NCBI RefSeq assembly: GCF_000350225.1
Contig: NW_005179123.1
Location: 85,387-149,386 of the forward strand
Reading direction: 5' to 3'
Source of the DNA: Chondrus crispus
Lineage: Eukaryota > Rhodophyta > Florideophyceae > Gigartinales > Gigartinaceae
DNA length: 64,000 nt
A model generated the notes under the pieces. It searched no databases. It was given only the letters and a program-made list of their open reading frames with translations, and was not told the origin of the DNA. This document shows, piece by piece, positions 56,569-64,000 of the stretch (its first letter is position 1; each line of letters opens with the position of its first letter). A program made the translations under genes and the position numbers.

Positions 56569-58970
56569 GCGGTCGGCGGTTGGCGCTCGAACGGCGAACC
56601 CGGGCGGAGACCTTGACGGATCCGAAGCTTTTGATAATTGGCCTCGCGGGCCTGCAAAAGCTTCGAACGCAGCGCGCTATCCGCCACCACAGGACATTGC
56701 TCCTGTCGGTGGGTCAGGTCCAGACAGAACCGGCACGGCGGGGGTCCCGGTAATCCTTGGTTGAAGAACCAGACCCGCTGGTTCTGTACTGGCCTTCCGT
56801 ACGGATGTGCGCGCGCGTCACCGTGTTGGGCGGGCGCCATCGGCGCGCCCGCCGGGTACGAGGCAGGTGACGGATGGTAGCTAGTCGGCGGCGAGCTAAG
56901 CGAGCTCGGCGTCGCCGACTGGTCCGTCACCGCCAGTATCTCCTCCGTTTCGGTTCCGCGCGCTGTCGGGAGTTCAGACAGGGACTCGACCGACAGCACA
57001 GGCCTTGTCCGCGCGTTGCGCGTGAATCTTCTCACCGAATCGGACGGTGCTTGAGGCGACGCGAGCGAGGTCGCCTGTCTTCGAGCCGAGCGGTGCGTCT
57101 CGCCTATCGCTTGCGCGTAGCGTGCCACCGCTTGGTAGTCCACGCCCGGATGCGTCGCGAGATAATTCCGCACCTGCGCGCACGTCGCTGGCAGAAGTCC
57201 CTCAACAAAAAGGGACCTCAGGCGCCTGTCCGAAAATAAGGTTCCGCAGCGCAACGCCTTGTCCCACAACTGGTTACTGTACACCTCCTCCGTCATATTA
57301 GAGCTCTGACGGAAGGAGGTGACATCACCGACCGCTTCGGAAATAACTTCGTCAGTCGCGTACGTGCGCAATAAAAAGTTAACAACTTCCGCGTAGGTTT
57401 CCAGCATATCGCGCTGCTCCGCATCGACCGCCATGGTGTTCCCGTGTAGCCTGGACTGGAGCAAGGCGTGAGCCTGCCCAGTCAAATAGAACTGGAAACA
57501 CCATACGGCCGCGCCTTCGCTGACCCCATTGTGGTCGCAGGCCATCTTGAAGCGCGCGAGAAATCCTAGCACCGCGATTGGATCCTGACCACCGAATGTG
57601 TGGGTTTTCAGCTGGACGTCCAACTTCTTCCGATATCGGTTAACTCGCCGCGCGGTACTCGCGTCGTAGCGCGCGCTGCGATTTTCCAGCCTATACGTGC
57701 GGTAGTCGACGGCCTTGGTGAACAGGTCGTTCAGCGGCCTGATCACCGGCAGCCGTTTCGGATCCCGCCTCGGGGCAGACCGGCGGTCTGTGCCCCTGCG
57801 GTGGCGGTCTCCTTCTCCGCCGGCGCTACTGTAGCCCTCCGGATCGGAGTCTTCTCGCCGGAACCGACGTCGGTCGCGCGCATTGCGACCTCTGCGGTCG
57901 CCTCTGCGCGATCCGTCCGACTCGGTGTCCTCGTCATCGGAGGGGTATCCACCTCCTCCGGCATCGCGGTATCGCGTATAGCGTCCTTCGCGGTTATCAT
58001 CGGAGGGGTAACCGACCCCTCCGGCATCGCGGTATCGCGTGTAGCGTCCGTCGCGGTTATCATCGGAGGGGTAACCGACCCCTCCGGCATCGCGGTATCG
58101 CGCGTAGCGTCCGTCGCGGTTCTTGCGCGTCGCCGTGTGGCGACGTCTTGTGTCTTCTTCCTCGGAGGGGTTTTCTGTACCCTCCGAGGTGTAGCCTTGA
58201 GCGCCGGGTGCGCTTCTTCTGCTCGACCGATACGGCTGTCGCTTTTCTGTCGCGAAGCGTCCCAGGCGGTTTTCTGTCCCGCGGGGGCCAGCCGTATCGG
58301 CGAGTACGGGAGGGCCATTTTCTGTGGGCCCTCCTGTAGCACCATAAATTGGTGGGAGGTAAATGGTCTTACCCTCCGGGTGAGGGGCCATTGTACCGAT
58401 CCCGGGTGCGGCGCCGATCGGTTCAGCGTGCGTTAGCGTAGGATCCGGAGCGGTCGAGTCGCGCTGCTCGCGTGCGTCGACTCCTGCTCCGGCGAAGGTC
58501 GTGGCCAGACGATTGGCCACGGCGGAGCTGATCGCTCCCTTTAGAGCCGTACCGGACGGGGATTCTTCATCCACAGTGGTGAGCGCGGTCACCACCTCGC
58601 ATTGGACTTGAGCGGGTAGAAGTTCGTCCAAAAGCGATGGTATCGCGCTGCGTACGTGCGCGTCCACGAGCGCGGGCACCGTTCGGTCGAGGCATACGCG
58701 CGCTACCTGGGGAAGTTCCGTAGCGAGGAACTCTTCGACCCAGGCCTGGATGCGCGGCTGAATCGCGTCGACCATCCATTGGACGCGATTCTCGGTGCCT
58801 GCCGACACGGCCGGCGTAACATCCGATGCGGACGCTCGCGTGCGGCCCGGTCGCGGTGGCGGTCGCAGCAGGGCTTCCGGGTTCTCCACCCGGGGGCGCG
58901 GTGCGCCACTGCCACTGCGGGTGCTCAGACGCCCGGAGGCGGAGTCTCCCCCTTGATCCAGTCGGTTCAT
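56433..58970 (-). CDS. Chromovirus gag, 845 aa
   Basis: ATG at 58970. The first 280 residues are Pro/Ala/Arg-rich. Residues 284-346 are three copies of a 21-residue unit (GRYTRYRDAGGVGYPSDD core), then an Arg/Asp-rich stretch. The capsid-like core starts near 450 (HTFGGQDPIAVLGFLARFK) and runs to about 630. A CCHC zinc knuckle CRFCLDLTHRQEQC is at 746-759. Gag packages element RNA into particles. Longer than usual because of the disordered N-terminal half. Its end overlaps pol. Confidence 0.92.
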   Translation of the reverse strand: MNRLDQGGDSASGRLSTRSGSGAPRPRVENPEALLRPPPRPGRTRASASDVTPAVSAGTENRVQWMVDAIQPRIQAWVEEFLATELPQVARVCLDRTVPALVDAHVRSAIPSLLDELLPAQVQCEVVTALTTVDEESPSGTALKGAISSAVANRLATTFAGAGVDAREQRDSTAPDPTLTHAEPIGAAPGIGTMAPHPEGKTIYLPPIYGATGGPTENGPPVLADTAGPRGTENRLGRFATEKRQPYRSSRRSAPGAQGYTSEGTENPSEEEDTRRRHTATRKNRDGRYARYRDAGGVGYPSDDNRDGRYTRYRDAGGVGYPSDDNREGRYTRYRDAGGGGYPSDDEDTESDGSRRGDRRGRNARDRRRFRREDSDPEGYSSAGGEGDRHRRGTDRRSAPRRDPKRLPVIRPLNDLFTKAVDYRTYRLENRSARYDASTARRVNRYRKKLDVQLKTHTFGGQDPIAVLGFLARFKMACDHNGVSEGAAVWCFQFYLTGQAHALLQSRLHGNTMAVDAEQRDMLETYAEVVNFLLRTYATDEVISEAVGDVTSFRQSSNMTEEVYSNQLWDKALRCGTLFSDRRLRSLFVEGLLPATCAQVRNYLATHPGVDYQAVARYAQAIGETHRSARRQATSLASPQAPSDSVRRFTRNARTRPVLSVESLSELPTARGTETEEILAVTDQSATPSSLSSPPTSYHPSPASYPAGAPMAPAQHGDARAHPYGRPVQNQRVWFFNQGLPGPPPCRFCLDLTHRQEQCPVVADSALRSKLLQAREANYQKLRIRQGLRPGSPFERQPPTAWRNSRAQAPTGINVVEPREAVQSEEPADEGPEDLGLTGEAGEDA
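57933..58121 (-). repeat. 63-bp coding tandem repeat in gag, three units
   Basis: Three near-identical 63-bp units (CATCGGAGGGGTAACCGACC type on the plus strand) that encode the 21-residue Gly/Tyr/Arg/Asp unit. Confidence 0.9.
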
Positions 58971-59078
58971 CGTCGACTACGCTTCGCGATCGACGCGGTG
59001 ATTTCTCAACCTTTTCCGTCCGTACGGTTCTGCGCGCGATCGAGCGACCACGCGTGCGGCTCAACCTCGAGAGTTATC

Positions 59079-59096
59079 CCCTCCACAAGAGTACCA
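59079..59096 (-). promoter_or_regulatory. Primer binding site
   Basis: On the minus strand TGGTACTCTTGTGGAGGG, one base after the 5' LTR. It would pair with a tRNA ending in ...AAGAGTACCA. I cannot name the tRNA. Confidence 0.6.
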
Positions 59097-59097
59097 A

Positions 59098-59768
59098 TGT
59101 GGGATAACTCCTCTCCGCCCTGGGTTGGGTGAGAGGCGGAGGCTTTGGCGATGGAGCACGCGGCGCGGACGCGACGCGCCAATTGAACCGATCAGATGAG
59201 CTCGCGAAAAGGGAGTGGCTCACTGGCCGGTTACGTGCAGTCGCCCCGTGGTGCGTGAACGGGAGCGACCGGTAACGGGTTAGAAGCCAGCGCGCGCGGC
59301 GGACAACCGAAAACGGACGTACGTAGGCGCAAAAGGGACGGGGGCGAGCTTGCCCCTGTTTACTGGTGGGGACGGGTGCCAGGTCTTAACCCCGCAGGGG
59401 GACGCCTCGGACACCTGTCCTAGTACAGTAGTACAGTACCTGCCGCCTAGTGCGTGCCGGGTACTGTACACAATTAAAAAACTAGCGCCATAATTGCTAC
59501 TACCGCACGGACGCTGCTACTACACGTGTGACCTACTGTACACGCGTGTTGCTTACAGACTCCCGCACGGACGACACGTGTGCTAACGCGCACGCGTAAC
59601 ACGCGTAGACTACCGCTCGGACGACACGTGCACTACTGTACACGTACGCCAGATTACGACCGCTCGGCATGCGCGCGCGTTCGCTACACGTGGGCACAGC
59701 CGCCCACGTGTATACCGTATACGGCCGTCCGATGACCTCCGCACGCTCGCGCCGGTCATTATACTACA
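59098..59768 (-). repeat. 5' LTR of the chromovirus
   Basis: 671 bp, the same ends as the 3' LTR and near-identical throughout. It should hold the element promoter. It borders the truncated transposase at 59769 directly. Confidence 0.92.
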
Positions 59769-60875
59769 TATGTCACCAGAGCGGGGGCGCGCGACGCCAA
59801 AATCGGACATTTTGTGAGCACAAACAGGGGGACAATGCTTTCAGCGGTGAGCGCAGACTGTGATACAGTGCCAGCGATGTTTATATTTAAAGGCTCGCGG
59901 CTTCCATACCGTGTTGTGGTTCAAGACGGCATGAAAGCTGTGCAGACATACGCTGATTGCCTGCTCCGAGGGTCAATCGTATCAATGAGGTCCGAAGGCG
60001 GTGGCGTCGATACAAAAAATTTCTTAGAATGGTGCAGGCATTCTATCTCCAACGTGAGGGATCTGACCAGAGGTGACCGTAAAGTGTTGCTGATACTGGA
60101 TGGGTATCGGTCACACATGTCTCTTGCAGCTCTTGAGATGTTGGACTATAATGATGTTATCGTTTATACACTACCCGCCCACACATCAGGCAAAACACAA
60201 CCTTTGGACGTGACAATTTTTTCTCCTTTTACGGGTGCTTTGAACGACGCTATAAATTTGGCCGTGGCAAAGGATGAACAAAACAACTGGGACACATTCG
60301 CATTTTGCAGCATGTTGAGGTACGCCTACAAAAAAGCGTTGACGAACAGTAATATTATCTCTGCGTTTCGCCGTTCTGGTATATGGCCATTAGATGCGTA
60401 TCAGCTTCTATCTATTCCACGCCCTCAGAGCCATATGCACCAGGTGATGATGTCAGTGACGGAGCTGGAGCAATTTCTGGAAGTGCGGCGAACAGAAATA
60501 CGTCATTCAGTTTTGGGTTCTGATATGAACCTGAGTCATAGTGGTTTCGTTGATACGACTAGAGGTCAGATGCTGACATCATTTAATGCTATGAATTTAG
60601 CGAGAGAGAAATACCGCAATGATGAGCGGCGCAAGCTGACGGAAGCAGCAAAGGCTGCAGAACTGTCTTTGCGGAAAGCTCGTCGCACAGAAAGGGCACA
60701 GGTGGAAGCAGTAAACTTTCGTAATGCGCGATGGGCGAAGCGAGCGGAACTTGCTGGCATGGCAATTGGGGTGTTTAAGAGGCGAGTGAGGTCGCTTCGA
60801 GAGCGGAGAGCCATCGCACGTCGTATGGTAATTATGAGGAAGCAGAAGACGTTTCGAAATGAGCGGCATGTTTGA
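59769..60875 (+). pseudogene. Pogo-like DDE transposase, 5' truncated at the LTR border
   Basis: The frame is open from the first base after the LTR (codon TAT at 59769) through GARDAKIGHFVSTNRGTMLS to the stop at 60873. It contains the second Asp in LLILDGYRSHMS and the third in SGKTQPLDVTIFSPF, then IISAFRRSGIWPLD, as in pogo/Tigger transposases. The helix-turn-helix and the first catalytic Asp are missing. The C-terminus is a long Arg/Lys/Ala-rich helix. No internal stop in about 368 codons, so truncation is recent or the element was active until cut. Confidence 0.85.
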
Positions 60876-61188
60876 GCAAAGTGACGGGTTTGATGTGGGA
60901 TCGGTGACGTGGCGAATAATTTTGTTTCCAAAAAATAATGTTGTATGAGGAAAATGTGCTTGCATTTCCGATCTTTGTGCTCGGTTGGGGCGCAAAAATG
61001 TCCGCGTGCTTCAATCTCACTCCTCTTGTGTGTCCGTGGTTGTTTTGGCCAAGTCCCACTGGACGACGGGCTGACAGTGTCCCCGTCGCAAAACATAAAA
61101 AACGGTGACTGTTTGACAATTAGAAGTACTTTTTCCTTTTAATATTGAGGTTTTTGTCGGACGTCTTCAGCACCCCCCCTTTACAGAA
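60876..61188 (+). repeat. 3' end of the truncated pogo-like element
   Basis: Noncoding tail homologous to 33795-33967, ending GCACCCCCCCTTTACAG. Its TIR in reverse complement would be CTGTAAAGGGGGGGTGC. Confidence 0.6.
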
Positions 61189-61837
61189 ACAGTGCCCTCG
61201 TGTCGAGCTAGCTTGTCATAGCACAGGGCGCGATCACCGATCCAATGTTGGGATCTTATGTACACTGATCCAATCCAGTGCACACTTGCGCGAAAGGTTC
61301 AGATGGAGGATAGCGGAGGACTAGAGATAGAGATAACGAAAGGTCGAGGGCTTTGTTGTGTCAGTCTTGCTCAATTCGACTGTCGGTTGTCGAATTGAGC
61401 AAGTGAGGACGGCGTGCAGTACCTTAGGGCGAATAAAGATCTACAGCGCAAGAAAAAAGAAGGGCAGGACGGAATAAACGATGGTTGTTTGCATACTGCA
61501 GCAACTGTGCAGCACTCACCCGCATGAGAACTGCTGTTTCGCCTCAACCCACTCGCGCTCTCGTGACCAGCGCAAGCTCCGTGCGGGCTTGTTTCTAGAG
61601 CCAACGACCTAAGCCTCAACAGTTGCTACGGGTCCATTCTAGCACCATTACATCAGACCGTCTATCCAACACCTCGCTCTTATGCTGTAGGGCCCGAAGA
61701 CTTCCAACCTAGACGCACTTGTTAGAGTACAGGCTATATTTCCACTAGGGGCCTTCGCAAAGCTAAACAGCCAGTCGAGATGAGCCGTCGCTTTTGATTC
61801 ACACCAATGTCTCGGCGACAAGCGACCTACGTCACAT
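61189..61837. other. Intergenic sequence with one hairpin
   Basis: No gene recognised. The hairpin at 61366-61403 is the only clear structure. Confidence 0.5.
61366..61403. repeat. Hairpin, 15-bp perfect arms with 8-nt loop
   Basis: CTTGCTCAATTCGAC, loop TGTCGGTT, then the exact reverse complement. Confidence 0.95.
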
Positions 61838-62600
61838 GAGGCTAGTTTTCAACTTATTTTTCTCCACTTGCGCTTGCTCAACAAGAAGGAAAAAGACATT
61901 CTCGCCACCGCATTTGACTTATGCGTTGCAGAGGCGTGGAGTTTGGTGAGATATGCACGTCCTTTCCAGCCATTTTTGGAATGCCTGCAAAAGAAGCTTT
62001 TTTGACCAACCTCAAAATGATATGTGTAGATATCTTCGAAACCAAAACGCCTGTTTAAAATGTCAACCGAACAATAAAAATTTCATTAGATTCTTAGTCT
62101 TTCTGTGACAACTGCTATCCCAATGTTTTGCAAGATGTTATTGCCGAGGGTATGTACGTTACAGAAATTGCGTCCAAACTGACGTTAAAGTTTCGGCTTA
62201 ATGTATATATTCTGCAAAAAAAAGCTGGCCTCACATGAGGCGAATCGCTTGTTTTCTAGACACTAGCGTCTATCCGACCGTTGTCCTCATATGAGGTCGC
62301 TTCTCGACTTCTTTTTTCTTGACTTGCGCCTTCTCCACAACAAAGAGAAAGGCGCCCTCGCCACCGTACTTGACTCCTGATGTGTAGATGGGAACAGATT
62401 AGTGAGAACTTTATGTTCTTCCTGCTCTTTTTTAGAAATGTTTGGAAAAGAAGCTTTTCTAAACCACTCTAAAACCGCATGTAAAGTAACTTCGAAGCCA
62501 AAGCGCCTGTTTAAAAAAGGCAACTGGGCACTCAATCTGCTTTCTGCGTATTCGAAACTGCTATCGCGATGTTCTGCAAGATGTTAGTGATGCTCTAGTT
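61838..62600. repeat. Degenerate direct duplication, about 0.4-kb period
   Basis: 61838-62150 and 62278-62600 share CACATGAGG/CATATGAGG, CTCGCCACCGYA, AAAGAAGCTTTTY, TTCGAARCCAAARCGCCTGT and ATGTTYTGCAAGATGTTA in order. On the minus strand both can read NRRFGFE, so it may be an old duplicated exon. Confidence 0.65.
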
Positions 62601-62679
62601 CTATCTCCCGTTTTTATCTCTTCACCAATGCTGCCGTTAAGTCTCTTGACTGGCAAGTTCGCCCGATCTACCCTAGTGC

Positions 62680-63343
62680 GCTGGGGTACAGCGAAGTAGG
62701 AAAGTTTCGCCAGTTCAAATCCCCATTTGGAAAGCCTCTCTCAGTCGAGGACAATGGCCATGGTGGAGCTGGTTTCGTGGTTGGAGAGGGCGGTAGGAAG
62801 GGTTCCACGGTCGGTGTTTTCGCTTCAGACATCAACAACAGGCCATCAGCAGCGAGCACGCATGCGTCGTATGCTACACGAAGGATGGCTCTTGCGCGTC
62901 TGAAGACTGCTGGTGTACCGTCTCCGACAACCACAATGTCTGCTATCGACGAAGTCAGAAGCCCGACGAAGAGGCGTTCAATGAAGAAGTGAGAACCTTA
63001 AAAAAATACTTCATCAAGACATAGGACATCGGCGCGTATCTGAGGACGATTGAAATGGTGAGTAAGAATGATTCCGAGTTGTATGTCAAGCTGTACGATA
63101 GAGGGACGACAAGTGAAGAACGAAGAAATACATTTGTACATGATGTAGGTAAGTAGTCCACGCATTGAAAAGAAAGCAGCTGAGATGTACAGGATTGAAG
63201 CGATGGAAAGACCTTCACTCAATCCCCCACAAGAGGGATGAATATCTTGACAGGTTTGTTGACATGACACCGGAAGAGGACAAGGCTGCGTATTCGGAGG
63301 CTGTCAGATTGGCAAGGAAGACACTGAAACTAAGAGCGTATTG
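62680..63343 (+). pseudogene. Possible gene or gene relic, unidentified
   Basis: Three coding-looking pieces on the plus strand. One is 62740-62992 (GGAGFVVGEGGRKGSTVGVF). The second is 63027-63147 (IGAYLRTIEMVSKNDSELYV), followed by a good 5' splice site GTAAGT at 63150. The third is 63205-63343 (YLDRFVDMTPEEDKAAYSEA ... LKLRAY-stop). They do not join in one frame with the introns I can see. I recognise no domain. Confidence 0.35.
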
Positions 63344-64000
63344 AGAGCATAGTGAGAGCGTAGTGACACTCCTGAGAAAGCAGTAAATGTTACTTCCGAC
63401 TATCAACATAACATCGTACGTCATGCATAAAACAAGTAAGTTTAGTTTCGATCAGGGCCAGCAGCAGCTCTGCCATTCATTCGTTTCACAGCAGATACGT
63501 ACTGCTTCTCGATGGGGGCCGGAAGGAGCGTGGCAGCGTGATCGGGTACAGTTCTGACAAGTGCGGGGCAGGGTGCAATGGTCTCTCCAAAGCATCAGCC
63601 CTGCAATTATGCATCGCCGCAGTCCGCAACCCGACGTTCCCGTGCACAAAGCTGACGCCTGTCGGCCCACAGCTCCCCAAACGCCACCCATTCTCGTGGA
63701 CTCTACTCTCCGCCCACTGCATTGACGTCTCCTCGATCTCCCCGCCCCTTGTCAGGAGTGGCTACCGGTCCGAGCCCCGTCTCAAGACCGCAAGGCCAAA
63801 CCTCCTGATTCCCCCCTCCCCCAGGCGCAACTCCCTACAAGCCCGTTCTATGGCCCAATGCTACTTTCAGGCTCCCCAAGCGCGTCCCCATCGCGAATAC
63901 AAATGCCCTCCCTCACCTGCCCTTTATATGTGGTTCCGCCCGGAGCCTCTCCCTACGCCGCCTGCTACCACTCTGCCCCCCACCCTCCGATCCCCCCTGT
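63344..64000. other. Window end, no gene recognised
   Basis: A minus-strand open frame (63486-63722, containing GWRLGSCGPTGVSFVHGNVG) is possible but short. The last 200 bp are C/T-rich and may be a leader or low-complexity region. Confidence 0.3.

Larger units (their letters stand above)
48705..59768 (-). mobile_element. Ty3/Gypsy chromovirus, nearly complete, 11.06 kb
   Basis: Two LTRs (48705-49374 and 59098-59768) that differ at only a small number of positions by eye. On the minus strand the order is 5' LTR, PBS, gag, pol (protease, RT, RNase H, integrase), chromodomain, then an ORF on the opposite strand, PPT and 3' LTR. The length is well above that of standard chromoviruses (5-7 kb), mainly because of the extra 2.5-kb ORF and a long gag. 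The element looks recent. No matching target duplication was found. Confidence 0.93.

Overview
The window is eukaryotic nuclear DNA. Coding sequence is sparse, genes are split by short GT...AG introns (67-175 nt where I can place them), and most of the 64 kb is transposable elements at different stages of decay. GC is moderate, with many GTAC, CACGTG and TACTGTA/TACAGTA words. Compact genes with few short introns, a type II membrane GT61 glycosyltransferase, and a mix of chromovirus, copia, pogo-like and Harbinger elements would fit a red alga such as a Chondrus-like florideophyte. That is an inference; nothing in the sequence proves it. I saw no rRNA, no credible tRNA, no CRISPR array and no bacterial operon.

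Layout. (1) 0.1-10.7 kb: tandem duplication of a gene for a large membrane protein with C-terminal Sel1-like repeats. The upstream copy (322-5143) is a pseudogene. The downstream copy (6312-10442) reads as an intact five-exon gene of about 1,260 codons once four short introns, present at matching positions in both copies, are recognised. (2) 12.3-22.5 kb: three copies, in both orientations, of an unclassified repeat family carrying a His/Lys/Ser/Pro-rich low-complexity ORF. Embedded between copies two and three is a clean three-exon GT61 glycosyltransferase gene (17679-19768, minus, 603 aa). (3) 22.9-34 kb: small DNA elements, namely a 508-bp foldback, a TA-flanked element nested in a pogo-like tail, a 2.26-kb pogo-like transposon with complete termini and two internal stops, an internally deleted pogo-like element, and several short perfect palindromes. 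Between them lies a small secreted-protein gene (31444-31707) with its own TATA box and polyadenylation signal. It encodes a signal peptide, an acidic segment and a His/Arg/Tyr-rich tail. (4) 34.3-43.2 kb: a decayed Ty1/copia element with a Harbinger-type transposase inside its span. (5) 43.2-48.7 kb: a second LTR-type sequence followed by a long unidentified ORF and a captured fragment of a potassium-channel pore domain. (6) 48.7-59.8 kb: a nearly complete 11.06-kb Ty3/Gypsy chromovirus on the minus strand with two 670-bp LTRs, PBS, PPT, gag, pol and chromodomain. It also carries a complete 830-codon ORF on the opposite strand between the chromodomain and the 3' LTR. (7) 59.8-61.2 kb: a pogo-like transposase cut off exactly at the LTR edge. 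(8) 61.2-64 kb: a degenerate tandem duplication and weak coding fragments.

The observations I rate highest are the antisense ORF inside the chromovirus, the K+ channel pore fragment, the small secreted His-rich precursor, the repeat-protein family, and the recurring short perfect palindromes.
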